Source: Vibrio sp. S17_S38 (GTDB lineage Bacteria; Pseudomonadota; Gammaproteobacteria; Enterobacterales; Vibrionaceae). From it: a stretch of DNA of 64,000 nt. The notes under the pieces are model-generated. The model saw only the letters and a program-made list of their open reading frames with translations, had not been told where the DNA came from and searched no databases. Of this stretch, positions 27,917-37,698 are shown in pieces. The number at the start of each line of letters is the position of its first letter. Positions within the stretch are counted from its first letter, which is position 1. The stretch covers positions 186,001 to 250,000 of the forward strand of contig NZ_JAAUWW010000001.1 of assembly GCF_014694375.1 (NCBI RefSeq), read 5' to 3'. The translations under genes and the position numbers were made by a program.

Positions 27917-30727
27917 CTAAAAATCTAAGTTTAATGAATCTTCGACTAAAGCTTTTTGCTGCTTCAAGTGAACAGACATATAACCAACCGCAGGTGAAGC
28001 CGAAGCTGGACGGCCTGCATATTTCAAGATTGCGCCATCAGGCAAAGCAAAACGCATATTATGTTGACTGCTGTACCATGCGCCTTGGTTTTGTGGCTCT
28101 TCTTGACACCATACAAAATCTTCTACGTTGGTATATTTTTCAATCGCCTGACTTACATCCTCATATGGGAATGGGTAAAGCTGTTCAACACGTACGATTG
28201 CTACATCGCCTTGTTCGTTTTTACGACGTTGTTCAAGTAAATCGAAATAAACTTTCCCTGAACATAAAACTACACGTTTCACCTTACTAGCTTCAAGATC
28301 ATCAATCTCAGGAATTGCAGCTTGGAATGTTCCTTGAGAGAGCTCTTCTAAAGTCGAAGTACATAGAGGGTGACGCAATAACGATTTTGGTGACATGACA
28401 ATCAATGGGCGGCGCATAGGGCGAACCACTTGGCGACGGAGCATGTGATAAACCTGAGCAGGAGTCGATGGAACGACCACTTGCATATTTTGTTCAGCAC
28501 AAAGTTGCAAGTAACGCTCTAGACGTGCGGAGGAATGCTCAGGGCCTTGACCTTCATAACCATGTGGAAGCAAAAGTGTTAAGCCACATAAACGACCCCA
28601 CTTTTGTTCGCCTGAAGAAATAAATTGGTCAACCACCACTTGCGCACCATTGGCAAAATCACCAAATTGAGCTTCCCAAAGAGTTAACCCACCAGGTTCA
28701 GCTGTTGCATATCCATATTCGAACGCCAACACCGCTTCTTCAGATAACACAGAGTCAAACACTTGGAATGGACCTTGGTGATCATGAATATTCGATAGTG
28801 GAATATAAGTGCTCGCATCTTCTTGGTTATGCAATACCGCATGACGATGAAAGAAAGTACCACGACCGGAATCTTGACCAGAAAATCGGATACGCTTACC
28901 GTCATCAACAATCGTTGCATAGGCCAACGTTTCAGCCATACCCCAATCAAGTGCTTTTTCACCATCCGCCATAGATTGACGGTCGGTGTAGATTTTATTC
29001 ACACGACTTTGTAACTGATGACTCTCTGGGTACTGACAAACTTTATTAGCCAGTTCCACTAGACGAGCATGGTCAAATTGATTTGCCCACTCTTCATTCC
29101 ATTCATGATTGATATAAGGTGACCAATCGACTGAATGCAACGCCATTGGGCGAAACTCTTTAACTACCACTTCTCCGCGATCCAAAGCATCACGGTACTC
29201 ATTCACCATTTGAGTTGCGGTTTCAAGTTCAATATCTTTACGATCAACCAAAATATCCGCATAAATTTTACGTGGCGTTGGGTGTTTCTTAATTTTTTGA
29301 TACATCAAAGGTTGAGTTGCATTCGGTTCATCCGCTTCGTTATGGCCATGGCGGCGATAACAAACTAAATCAATCACAACATCACGTTTGAACGTATTAC
29401 GGTAATCCAGAGCAACTCGAGTAACAAAAGCCACTGCTTCTGGATCATCGGAATTAACGTGGAAAATCGGGGCCTGTACCATTTTAGCGATATCAGTACA
29501 GTACATTGTTGAACGTGTATCTCGTGGATTTGAAGTAGTAAAACCTACTTGGTTATTCACAACAATACGAACTGTTCCTCCGACTTCAAAGCCACGAGCT
29601 TGAGACATATTAAAGGTTTCAGCGACTACGCCTTGTCCTGCAATAGCCGAATCACCATGAATCGTAATTGGCAGTACTTTGCCACCATCTTTATCGCCTA
29701 AACGATCTTGGCGAGCACGTACTGAACCGATAACAACTGGGTTAACAATTTCAAGGTGAGATGGGTTAAAAGCCAACGCTAGATGAACATCACCGCCTGG
29801 TGTTGCGAAATCAGCAGAAAAACCTTGATGATATTTCACATCACCCGTACCCCATGATTCACCGTGCTTACCGGCAAACTCATCAAATAAGTCTTGTGGT
29901 TTTTTACCCAACACGTTAATCAACATGTTCAAGCGACCACGGTGCGCCATACCAATAACCACTTCGCGCATGCCTTGAGTACCAGCTTGACGAACCAATT
30001 CTTTAATCATTGGGATGAGGGCATCACCACCTTCTAGAGAGAAACGTTTCGCACCAGGGAATTTCGCGCCTAAATAACGCTCAAGCCCTTCTGCTGCGGT
30101 TAACTCATCAAGAAACGTAGTTTTTTCTTCTAACGTAAAGTTCCCTTCACCAATCACTGATTCCAAACGATCTTGGATCCAGCGTTTCTCTTCTGTGTTG
30201 GTGATGTGCATATACTCTGCACCGATCGAACCACAGTAGATTTTGTTGAGAGCTTGGAAGATATCTTTAAGCGCCATGGTGTCTTGCCCTACGGCAAAAG
30301 ATCCCACATTAAATGACTCATCAAAGTCATCTTGAGAGAGATTATGGAAGGCAGGATCCAGTTCAGCAACCGATTCACGCTTCCAAATATTAAGAGGATC
30401 AAGGTTCGCAGCTTGGTGCCCACGGAAACGGTAAGCATTGATAAGTTGCAGAACTTTAACTTGTTTTACATCGACATCAGGATCACTAACTTGGACATTG
30501 TAATGCTTCGTTTCTTTCGCGAGTCGTCTGAAGTAATCACGAACACGTGAATGGGGTTGTTCCCCTTCTGAAGCTTGCATAGGCAACTCTTCAAACACAT
30601 GTTTCCATTCATCACTGACCAGATCGGGGTCGCTAAGATACAATTCGTAGAGATCTTCTACGTAAGTTGCATTGGCGCCAGCCAAGTGTGAAGACTCGAG
30701 CCATGCCTTCATCACGCCGTTGTGCAT
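27917..30727 (-). CDS. sucA: 2-oxoglutarate dehydrogenase E1
   Basis: 936-residue thiamine-diphosphate enzyme decarboxylating 2-oxoglutarate and passing the succinyl group to the E2 lipoyl arm. It shows an N-terminal E2-binding helix region, GMAHRGRLNML near residue 260, GDSAIAGQGVV, the TPP motif around NNQVGFTTS, and CYRRHGHNEADEP. Length is typical. GGGA six bases before ATG 30727 supports the start. Confidence 0.97.
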   Translation of the reverse strand: MHNGVMKAWLESSHLAGANATYVEDLYELYLSDPDLVSDEWKHVFEELPMQASEGEQPHSRVRDYFRRLAKETKHYNVQVSDPDVDVKQVKVLQLINAYRFRGHQAANLDPLNIWKRESVAELDPAFHNLSQDDFDESFNVGSFAVGQDTMALKDIFQALNKIYCGSIGAEYMHITNTEEKRWIQDRLESVIGEGNFTLEEKTTFLDELTAAEGLERYLGAKFPGAKRFSLEGGDALIPMIKELVRQAGTQGMREVVIGMAHRGRLNMLINVLGKKPQDLFDEFAGKHGESWGTGDVKYHQGFSADFATPGGDVHLALAFNPSHLEIVNPVVIGSVRARQDRLGDKDGGKVLPITIHGDSAIAGQGVVAETFNMSQARGFEVGGTVRIVVNNQVGFTTSNPRDTRSTMYCTDIAKMVQAPIFHVNSDDPEAVAFVTRVALDYRNTFKRDVVIDLVCYRRHGHNEADEPNATQPLMYQKIKKHPTPRKIYADILVDRKDIELETATQMVNEYRDALDRGEVVVKEFRPMALHSVDWSPYINHEWNEEWANQFDHARLVELANKVCQYPESHQLQSRVNKIYTDRQSMADGEKALDWGMAETLAYATIVDDGKRIRFSGQDSGRGTFFHRHAVLHNQEDASTYIPLSNIHDHQGPFQVFDSVLSEEAVLAFEYGYATAEPGGLTLWEAQFGDFANGAQVVVDQFISSGEQKWGRLCGLTLLLPHGYEGQGPEHSSARLERYLQLCAEQNMQVVVPSTPAQVYHMLRRQVVRPMRRPLIVMSPKSLLRHPLCTSTLEELSQGTFQAAIPEIDDLEASKVKRVVLCSGKVYFDLLEQRRKNEQGDVAIVRVEQLYPFPYEDVSQAIEKYTNVEDFVWCQEEPQNQGAWYSSQHNMRFALPDGAILKYAGRPASASPAVGYMSVHLKQQKALVEDSLNLDF

Positions 30728-30833
30728 ATTTTCCCTTAACCTTTTATGGTTTTTCTATGCTTTGGCCTTTTCTGTTATTTAGCATTTACTGTCAATCAGT
30801 ATCCGCCGAATACCAGTTTTAGCCTTTGGAATA

Positions 30834-30850
30834 GCCGGTCCGAAGACCGA
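30834..30850 (-). other. Stable tetraloop hairpin between sdhB and sucA
   Basis: On the minus strand CGGTC TTCG GACCG forms a UUCG tetraloop stem 37-53 bp after the sdhB stop. There is no T tract, so it is more likely an mRNA-stabilising or processing structure between the sdh and suc parts of the operon than a terminator. Confidence 0.6.
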
Positions 30851-30886
30851 CTGCAAACTCAATTTATTTTGCCCAATCAAGAGCAC

Positions 30887-31600
30887 TTATACTGAACGAT
30901 TTATCAACATTGATTTAATGTGGCCAATCGCTTTCGTAGGGTTTAAACCTTTAGGACAAACATTGACACAGTTCATGATTTCATGGCAACGAAAAACGCT
31001 AAATGCATCGTCAAGATTTGACAGACGTTCATCTGTTGCAGTATCTCGGCTATCAATTAACCAACGATACGCGGCCAATAAACCTGCTGGCCCAATAAAT
31101 TTGTCTGGGTTCCACCAAAACGATGGGCACGCCGTAGTACAACATGCACACATAATGCAATCGTATAAACCATCAAGATGCGCACGGTCTTCTGGTGATT
31201 GTAAATGTTCACGTGCAGGTGGTAATTCACCATCATTGATCAAATACGGTTTCACTTTCGCGTAATTATCATAGAACTGAGTCATATCAACAATCAAATC
31301 ACGAACAACCGGTAAACCAGGTAATGGACGAATAACTACCTTACCCTTACCAAGTACTGCTGACAATGGTGTAATGCACGCTAAACCATTCTTACCATTC
31401 ATATTTACGCCATCAGACCCACAGACCCCTTCACGGCATGAACGACGAAATGATATCGTGGCATCTTGCTCTTTTAACAAAATAAGAGCATCCAAAACCA
31501 TCATGTCAGAACCTTCTTCCACGTCCAACGTATAGTCTTTCATGTAAGGCTTATTATCGACATCTGGGTTATAGCGATACAGAGAGAAAATTACCTTCAT
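30887..31600 (-). CDS. sdhB: Succinate dehydrogenase iron-sulfur subunit
   Basis: 237-residue subunit carrying three Fe-S clusters. Cysteines for the [2Fe-2S] cluster are in SCREGVCGSDG and GLAC; the [4Fe-4S] and [3Fe-4S] ligands are in CIMCACCTTACP and CHEIMNCVNVCPKG. It passes electrons from SdhA to quinone at SdhCD. It starts 14 bp after sdhA. Confidence 0.97.
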   Translation of the reverse strand: MKVIFSLYRYNPDVDNKPYMKDYTLDVEEGSDMMVLDALILLKEQDATISFRRSCREGVCGSDGVNMNGKNGLACITPLSAVLGKGKVVIRPLPGLPVVRDLIVDMTQFYDNYAKVKPYLINDGELPPAREHLQSPEDRAHLDGLYDCIMCACCTTACPSFWWNPDKFIGPAGLLAAYRWLIDSRDTATDERLSNLDDAFSVFRCHEIMNCVNVCPKGLNPTKAIGHIKSMLINRSV

Positions 31601-31614
31601 TGTTCTTTACTCCC

Positions 31615-33381
31615 TTAGTAAACACGAGCTTTAGGTGGAAAGGCTTCACGCAATACAGGTTGCATGTTGACATCACGTTTAGACATTTCTTCGGTAACTG
31701 GATTATAAATTGAATGGCACAACCAATTCGCATCATCACGGTCCGGGAAATCAAAACGAGCATGTGCGCCTCGACTTTCAGTACGGTAATTTGCCGCCAC
31801 CGCTGTCGCAAAAGCCGTTTCCATCAAATTATCTAACTCCAAACATTCAATACGTTGAGTATTAAATTCCGTCGACTTATCTGATAAATAAGCATTCTTT
31901 AAACGTTCGCGGAGTGTTTTCAGTTCTTCTAAGCCTTTCGCCATTGCATCGCCTTCACGGAATACCGAGAAATTATTTTGCATGCAACTTTGCAAGTCTT
32001 TACGAATTTGAACCGGATCTTCACCACCAGTACTATTTTCCCAGCGCTGATAACGAGCAAGAGACGCTTCAATATCTGCATTTGTTGCAGGCTTCGCTTC
32101 CTCTTGTGCTGCCAGTGTTTCACCAAGGTGAAGTCCTGTTGCACGGCCAAACACGACTAAATCAAGCAGAGAGTTCCCACCTAAACGGTTCGCACCATGT
32201 ACAGAAACGGAAGCAATCTCACCACAAGCAAATAAACCCTGAACTTCAACATCGCTACCATCAGCATTTTGTTTAATCGCTTGTCCTGATACCTGAGTTG
32301 GCACTCCACCCATCATATAGTGACACGTTGGAATAACTGGAATAGGATCTTTCACTGGATCGACATGAGCAAAAGTACGCGATAACTCAAGGATCCCCGG
32401 CAGACGAGCATCCAAGACGTCTTTGCCTAAATGATCGAGTTTCAGTTTAATATGTGGGCCCCAAGGACCATCGCAACCACGACCTTCTCGGATTTCGATC
32501 ATCATCGAACGTGCAACCACATCACGGCCTGCAAGATCTTTCGCATTCGGTGCGTAACGCTCCATAAAGCGCTCACCATCTTTATTAAGAAGATAGCCAC
32601 CTTCTCCACGACAACCTTCAGTCACTAACACACCAGCGCCAGCAATACCCGTTGGGTGAAACTGCCACATTTCAATATCTTGCATTGGAACGCCAGCACG
32701 TAGAGCCATACCAACACCATCACCAGTATTAATGTGGGCATTAGTCGTTGATTGATAAATTCGGCCGGCACCACCTGTTGCTAGAATGGTTGCTTTCGCT
32801 TTGAAGTAACAAATTTCACCTGTTTCCATACAAAGCGCAGTGGTCCCTAAAACAGCACCATCTTCATTTTTAACCAAATCAAGTGCATACCACTCAGAGA
32901 AAATCGTGGTTTTATGCTTAATATTTTGTTGATAAAGCGTATGAAGTAATGCATGTCCCGTACGGTCAGCTGCAGCCGCAGTACGAGCAGCCTGCTCGCC
33001 ACCAAAGTCTTTTGATTGACCGCCAAATGGACGTTGGTAAATAGAACCATCTTCAAAACGAGAAAAAGGTAAACCCATTTTCTCTAGTTCGATCACGGAT
33101 TCAGGACCATTTTTACACATATATTCAATTGCATTTTGGTCACCAATATAGTCCGAACCTTTAACGGTATCGTACATGTGCCATTGCCAATCATCTTTAT
33201 GTGAATTACCTAGAGCTACCGTAATACCACCTTGAGCAGATACAGTATGAGAACGTGTTGGAAATACTTTTGATAGCAAAGCACAAGATAGGCCTTGCTC
33301 TGAAATTTGTAAGGCAGCGCGCATACCCGCACCACCAGCGCCGATAACAACGGCATCGAATTCACGAATAGGAATAGACAC
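31615..33381 (-). CDS. sdhA: Succinate dehydrogenase flavoprotein subunit
   Basis: 588-residue FAD enzyme oxidising succinate to fumarate. The N-terminal [10 protein letters not shown] binds FAD and [10 protein letters not shown] holds the His that is covalently flavinylated, near residue 45. Catalytic HPTG ([11 protein letters not shown]) and RLGGNSLLD are present. The start is GTG 33381, directly after the sdhD stop with no gap. Confidence 0.97.
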   Translation of the reverse strand: MSIPIREFDAVVIGAGGAGMRAALQISEQGLSCALLSKVFPTRSHTVSAQGGITVALGNSHKDDWQWHMYDTVKGSDYIGDQNAIEYMCKNGPESVIELEKMGLPFSRFEDGSIYQRPFGGQSKDFGGEQAARTAAAADRTGHALLHTLYQQNIKHKTTIFSEWYALDLVKNEDGAVLGTTALCMETGEICYFKAKATILATGGAGRIYQSTTNAHINTGDGVGMALRAGVPMQDIEMWQFHPTGIAGAGVLVTEGCRGEGGYLLNKDGERFMERYAPNAKDLAGRDVVARSMMIEIREGRGCDGPWGPHIKLKLDHLGKDVLDARLPGILELSRTFAHVDPVKDPIPVIPTCHYMMGGVPTQVSGQAIKQNADGSDVEVQGLFACGEIASVSVHGANRLGGNSLLDLVVFGRATGLHLGETLAAQEEAKPATNADIEASLARYQRWENSTGGEDPVQIRKDLQSCMQNNFSVFREGDAMAKGLEELKTLRERLKNAYLSDKSTEFNTQRIECLELDNLMETAFATAVAANYRTESRGAHARFDFPDRDDANWLCHSIYNPVTEEMSKRDVNMQPVLREAFPPKARVY

Positions 33382-33729
33382 TTAGACACCCCACAAAATA
33401 AATAGGCCTGAGAAGAAATAAGCCGATAACGCCACGATTACCGCAAATTGAAGAACGGCGCGCAATTTGGCTGGTTTAATATAATCGGTAAGAACTTGCC
33501 ACAAACCAATCCATGCGTGGATAAGAATTGCGACCAAAGCAATCATGGTAAATACTTTCGTAAAAGTACTGCCAAAAAAAGCATTCCAACTCAAATAATT
33601 AATCTCACCACCAAATGTCAAAAAACCAACCATATACAAGGTGTATAAAGTCAGTACAATGCCTGATGCGCGAATAAGAAGGTAGTCATGAACACCATTG
33701 CGTCCAACAGAAGAAATTGACTTCACCAT
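33382..33729 (-). CDS. sdhD: Succinate dehydrogenase membrane anchor subunit D
   Basis: 115-residue three-helix membrane protein that with SdhC binds haem b and ubiquinone. It contains [12 protein letters not shown] and the haem/quinone region [14 protein letters not shown]. It overlaps sdhC by seven bases and abuts sdhA. Confidence 0.95.
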   Translation of the reverse strand: MVKSISSVGRNGVHDYLLIRASGIVLTLYTLYMVGFLTFGGEINYLSWNAFFGSTFTKVFTMIALVAILIHAWIGLWQVLTDYIKPAKLRAVLQFAVIVALSAYFFSGLFILWGV

Positions 33730-34115
33730 ACTAAAAACCCCGCAAGCACTGATAGCACAGCAGCAATACCCATAACAAATTTTGCACTCAATGTGCCGCT
33801 TTCAAGCTCTTCAAAATAATTCATATCCATAAGTAAGTGACGAATGCCACCAGCAATATGATAAGACAAAGCTGTCAAGATGCCCCATAGGATAAATTTA
33901 ACAAAAAATCCATCGACTAAATTAGCAGCTTGTATAAAACCGGCAGGAGAAGACAGGGAAATAGCAAGTAGCCATAATAGAATCCCAATCGCTACAAACA
34001 TAATCACACCAGAAACACGGTGCAAAATAGAAGCAATTGCAGTAATAGGGAATTGTATTGTTTGTAAATCAAGGTTTATTGGTCTGGACTTTTTTTCTTT
34101 CACAAGTGTGCTCAC
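33723..34115 (-). CDS. sdhC: Succinate dehydrogenase cytochrome b556 subunit C
   Basis: 130-residue three-helix anchor. [23 protein letters not shown] carries the quinone-site Ser/Arg region (signature R-P-x-x-L), and [14 protein letters not shown] has the haem-ligand His. The start is GTG 34115 with GGAG upstream. It heads the sdhCDAB-sucABCD series and is divergent from gltA. Confidence 0.95.
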   Translation of the reverse strand: MSTLVKEKKSRPINLDLQTIQFPITAIASILHRVSGVIMFVAIGILLWLLAISLSSPAGFIQAANLVDGFFVKFILWGILTALSYHIAGGIRHLLMDMNYFEELESGTLSAKFVMGIAAVLSVLAGFLVW

Positions 34116-34504
34116 TCAGCTCCATTTAGAGCATTTATAGTTATCGACATAGATCAGTGAAACGCCTTAAAGTAGTAATTAATTAACAACTTTTTTCATA
34201 AACTCCCAAAATATTTATGAAATCGTCGAAAACCACACTTTCAAACCACCAAGGAATCGAACCCAAACCCTTGATAACATAAGGTGTTAACTGAAATTTT
34301 CAGTTGTACTATACGACTGGCAACACATAATTTCAATTGATGTAACAAAATATGCTACATAGAACATATTTTTAACTTTTTCCATGTGAAAAATGAAAAC
34401 TAACACACAAATTTGAGTAGAAAAATTGACTTTAAAGCCGAATCTAAGTACAAAAACCACACACAAATATCCTGGATGGATAATAATAAACAAAGGAGAA
34501 TGTC
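34116..34504. other. sdhC/gltA divergent regulatory region
   Basis: 389 bp, AT-rich, serving two TCA promoters. A palindrome AACTGAA-ATT-TTCAGTT lies at 34289-34305. No clear CRP or ArcA site could be assigned by eye, and no small gene is supported. A tRNA-like patch near 34245-34262 is discussed under rejected items. Confidence 0.5.
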
Positions 34505-35794
34505 ATGGCGGATAAGAAAGCGACCCTTCATATCGAAGGTAAAGCACCTATTGAACTCCCAATTCTAACTGGAACAGAAGGTCCAGATGTTATTGATGTA
34601 CGTAAACTAGGTGCCAGTGGGTATTTCACTTTTGACCCAGGTTTTCTTGCTACTGCGTCTTGTGAATCTCAAATCACTTATATTGATGGTGGTAAAGGGA
34701 TTCTTCTGCATCGTGGATTTCCAATCGATCAGCTTGCCAACAATGCTGATTACTTAGAAGTCTGCTATATCTTACTTTACGGCGAAGCCCCAACTCGTGT
34801 TGAATATCAAAAATTCAAAAAAATAGTTTCTGATCACACAATGGTCCATGAGCAAATTGCGAGCTTCTTCCATGGTTTCCGTCGTGATGCACACCCTATG
34901 GCCGTTATGTGCGGTGTTGTGGGTGCTTTGGCGGCTTTCTACCACGACGCGCTCGATGTCAACAATGAGACTCATCGTGAAATCACGGCTTTCCGTCTAC
35001 TCTCCAAAATGCCTACATTGGCATCCATGTGCTACAAGTACTCGATTGGTCAACCGTTCATCTATCCTCGTAACGATTTAGACTACGCAAGTAACTTCCT
35101 GCATATGATGTTTGCCAACCCGTGTGAAGAGTATGTGGTTAATCCTACTGTTGCACATGCTATGGATAAAATATTCACACTCCATGCTGATCATGAACAA
35201 AATGCCTCTACATCAACTGTTCGTTTAGCTGGCTCGTCAGGTGCTAACCCATTTGCTTGTATTGCTGCAGGTATTGCTTCACTTTGGGGGCCAGCACATG
35301 GCGGTGCTAACGAAGCATGTTTACGTATGCTTGAAGAGATTGGCAGTGTTGATAACATTGAAGAATATGTAGCTAGAGCAAAAGATAAAGATGATCCATT
35401 CCGCTTAATGGGCTTTGGACATCGTGTGTATAAAAACCACGATCCTCGAGCTACAGTTATGCGTGAAGCCTGTCATGATGTTCTGAAAGAACTTAACATC
35501 GAAGATCCTTTATTAGATGTTGCAATGGAACTTGAACGTATTGCACTTTCTGATGAGTACTTCATTGAGAAGAAATTGTATCCGAACGTTGATTTCTATT
35601 CAGGTATAATCCTAAAAGCAATTGGTATTCCTATTTCAATGTTTACCGTTATTTTTGCAATTTCTCGTACTATCGGCTGGATTGCTCACTGGAATGAAAT
35701 GCACGATGATCCAACCAACCGTATTGGTCGTCCTCGTCAACTTTATACTGGTAAAGAGCAGCGTGAATTCCAACCAATTCATGAAAGAGAATAG
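34505..35794 (+). CDS. gltA: Citrate synthase (type II)
   Basis: 429-residue enzyme condensing oxaloacetate and acetyl-CoA. Features include the N-terminal beta domain of the hexameric, NADH-inhibited type (residues 1-50), catalytic His in [11 protein letters not shown], and [15 protein letters not shown], with the second His and arginines. The catalytic Asp lies in [16 protein letters not shown] precedes the ATG. Divergent from sdhC. Confidence 0.98.
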   Translation: MADKKATLHIEGKAPIELPILTGTEGPDVIDVRKLGASGYFTFDPGFLATASCESQITYIDGGKGILLHRGFPIDQLANNADYLEVCYILLYGEAPTRVEYQKFKKIVSDHTMVHEQIASFFHGFRRDAHPMAVMCGVVGALAAFYHDALDVNNETHREITAFRLLSKMPTLASMCYKYSIGQPFIYPRNDLDYASNFLHMMFANPCEEYVVNPTVAHAMDKIFTLHADHEQNASTSTVRLAGSSGANPFACIAAGIASLWGPAHGGANEACLRMLEEIGSVDNIEEYVARAKDKDDPFRLMGFGHRVYKNHDPRATVMREACHDVLKELNIEDPLLDVAMELERIALSDEYFIEKKLYPNVDFYSGIILKAIGIPISMFTVIFAISRTIGWIAHWNEMHDDPTNRIGRPRQLYTGKEQREFQPIHERE

Positions 35795-35815
35795 TACTCG
35801 TTTCTAGTAAGGCAT

Positions 35816-35856
35816 AAAAAAGCGAGTCACTCTAAAATAAAAGTGACTCGCTTTTC
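35816..35856. terminator. gltA/ybgI bidirectional terminator
   Basis: AAAAGCGAGTCACT and AGTGACTCGCTTTT form a perfect stem over a 10-base loop. On the plus strand its T tract runs straight into the CTTTT microsatellite; on the minus strand it is followed by TTTTTT. Confidence 0.9.
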
Positions 35857-35893
35857 TTTTCTTTTCTTTTCTTTTCTTTTCTTTTCTTTTCTT
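35851..35893. repeat. CTTTT pentanucleotide microsatellite
   Basis: Eight perfect tandem copies of CTTTT followed by CTT. It begins inside the right arm of the gltA terminator and ends 10 bp before the ybgI stop codon. Such repeats change length by slippage. Confidence 0.97.
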
Positions 35894-35902
35894 GAGAAGA
35901 TA

Positions 35903-36667
35903 TTAAACCGGATTATCAATATCAATAAATTCAACATTAAAATCATTATGTTGTGATAACCACTCCCCTAATGCTTTAACCCCGTAACGCTCTGTTGCAT
36001 GATGACCAGCTGCAAAATAGTGAATACCTAATTCTCGAGCTATATAAGTTGTTCTTTCTGAAATTTCACCTGAAATAAAAGCATCTAACCCATAATTTGC
36101 CGCCAGTTCTAAATAATCTTGGCCGCCTCCGGTACACCAACCAATTGTTTTTATTTTTTTATCTAATAGCGGTGGTTCTGGTGGAATATGCAAAGGCACA
36201 CGATCCAAAACTGAAGTAATACGACTAACAAGTTCACTACCCATTAAAGCAGTCTCAAACTCCCCGTGCATAACAACTGATTGTGGCTGAGCCTCTAAGC
36301 CACCTAGCATTTTAATACCTAATAATGACGCTAATTGTGCGTTATTACCGAGTTTAGGATGAATATCGAGGGGCAAGTGATAAGCATATAAATTGATATC
36401 ATTTTTGATCAAACTACGAATTCGGGATCCTTTCATACCTCGAAGAGCCTCAGATTCACCTTTCCAAAAATAACCATGATGAACAAGGATAGCATCTGCT
36501 TTTTTTGCAATAGCGACATCGATTAATGCTTGTGAGGCAGTAACACCAGTAATAATAACGGATACTTCTGGTTTACCTTCCACTTGTAATCCATTCGGAC
36601 AATAGTCTTTTACCAGCTGCGGTGATAGAGTTTGATTTAAAAGTTGCTCTAGCTGTAAATTATTCAT
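35903..36667 (-). CDS. ybgI: Nif3-like dinuclear metal protein YbgI
   Basis: 254-residue member of the NIF3/DUF34 family, a hexameric toroid with a two-metal site; reported as GTP cyclohydrolase-like in some species, otherwise unassigned. Metal ligands are in ILVHHGYFWKG, YAYHLPLDIHP and the C-terminal AAGHHATERYG. AAAGGG precedes ATG 36667. It ends next to the microsatellite and the shared gltA terminator. Confidence 0.92.
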   Translation of the reverse strand: MNNLQLEQLLNQTLSPQLVKDYCPNGLQVEGKPEVSVIITGVTASQALIDVAIAKKADAILVHHGYFWKGESEALRGMKGSRIRSLIKNDINLYAYHLPLDIHPKLGNNAQLASLLGIKMLGGLEAQPQSVVMHGEFETALMGSELVSRITSVLDRVPLHIPPEPPLLDKKIKTIGWCTGGGQDYLELAANYGLDAFISGEISERTTYIARELGIHYFAAGHHATERYGVKALGEWLSQHNDFNVEFIDIDNPV

Positions 36668-36781
36668 ATGAGGTAGCCCTTTGTAATATGGTGATATCTT
36701 TTCAGGAAAATAGCACTTCGATTTATCACAACGAATAAATCAAAAGACTAAGAACCAAGCAAAGTAAGGATATACGTTACC

Positions 36782-37573
36782 ATGCCAGAAATTAAGTACG
36801 AGATCAGCACTCAAGAGCAAGATAAACTTTTCAAACAAATTAGTAACTGGATTGCGCTTACTCCCCCACTAATCAAACCAGATGACTCACCTTTAGCCGA
36901 ACTTCCTTTTATCAAGGCTCAAACCGCTATACCTCTTCCTTATTCTGGTAATTATCGGCTTGGTTTTTGGTATCAGCATTTATGCTTACAACACTTCCAA
37001 GCTCATCCTGACTACAACGTCATTGCAGATGAAATACAGCTTAATCACAACGGGCGTACCATAGGAGCTATTGATTTCATTATTGAACACCTTCCAACCA
37101 AAACAACTGAACATTGGGAGGTAGCAATCAAGTTTTACCTATTATTTGACGGATTATGGTATGGGCCAAATAGCCAAGATCGCTTAGATTTAAAACTCCA
37201 ACATATGCTGACTCATCAACTTGCCATGTCACAGCATGAATGTTTTAAAAATCAATATCCCGAGCTTGATATCCTTAGCCAAAAGCTACTATTACAGGGC
37301 AGACTATACACCAACCCTTTCCAACAACAGGAGATTCCTACAAAAGTATTGACTCATAAAATTGATACTAGCCAAATTAACGGTTACTGGTGTTTCTATA
37401 GCGAACGGCACTTAATCAATGAGCCTCTGTATATTTTAAGAAAAGGACAGTGGTTAACAGGAAAAGATGAATCAAGCACAATACTGACCGAATCAAGTAA
37501 ACAATTTGTACACTGCCAAGCAGAGTCTGGTCAGTTTTGGTTTCTACTCCCTGATACTTGGCCACATGGTTAA
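36782..37573 (+). CDS. DUF1853 family protein
   Basis: 263-residue protein of unknown function. GAIDFIIEH followed by HWEVAIKFYLLFDG resembles the D-X(n)-E-X-K core of the PD-(D/E)XK nuclease fold, with Asp near residue 99, Glu near 113 and Lys near 117. RLDLKLQHMLTHQL follows, conserved in the family. No signal peptide or membrane helix. It is divergent from ybgI and convergent with pgm; AAGGA is 11 bases upstream. The nuclease-like reading is inference from motif spacing only. Confidence 0.8.
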   Translation: MPEIKYEISTQEQDKLFKQISNWIALTPPLIKPDDSPLAELPFIKAQTAIPLPYSGNYRLGFWYQHLCLQHFQAHPDYNVIADEIQLNHNGRTIGAIDFIIEHLPTKTTEHWEVAIKFYLLFDGLWYGPNSQDRLDLKLQHMLTHQLAMSQHECFKNQYPELDILSQKLLLQGRLYTNPFQQQEIPTKVLTHKIDTSQINGYWCFYSERHLINEPLYILRKGQWLTGKDESSTILTESSKQFVHCQAESGQFWFLLPDTWPHG

Positions 37574-37577
37574 AATA

Positions 37578-37620
37578 AAAAAGCTCGATACTTAAGAATC
37601 AGTATCAAGCTTTATTTTTT
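37578..37620. terminator. Bidirectional terminator between DUF1853 gene and pgm
   Basis: AAAGCT-GATACT pairs with AGTATC-AGCTTT around one mismatch, with T runs on the right and A runs on the left. Confidence 0.8.
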
Positions 37621-37698
37621 ACTTTCGGCTCTATGCTTTGACTTTGATTTTTCGGCTCTTGAGCTCAGTAGCCTCAACTTTCTATTGTATTTTCTCTG

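Noticed and set aside
27934..28290. 118-codon plus-strand frame inside sucA
   Set aside because: Antisense shadow of a fully conserved enzyme gene.
31914..32276. 120-codon plus-strand frame inside sdhA
   Set aside because: Antisense shadow of sdhA with no binding site or recognisable domain.
34240..34270. tRNA-like T-arm patch (GGGTTCGATTCC on the minus strand) in the sdhC/gltA interval
   Set aside because: Only two T-stem base pairs form and no D-arm, anticodon arm or acceptor stem is found upstream, so neither a tRNA nor a clear tRNA remnant is supported.
35851..35893. Possible CRISPR-like or phage repeat
   Set aside because: It is a simple pentanucleotide microsatellite without spacers.
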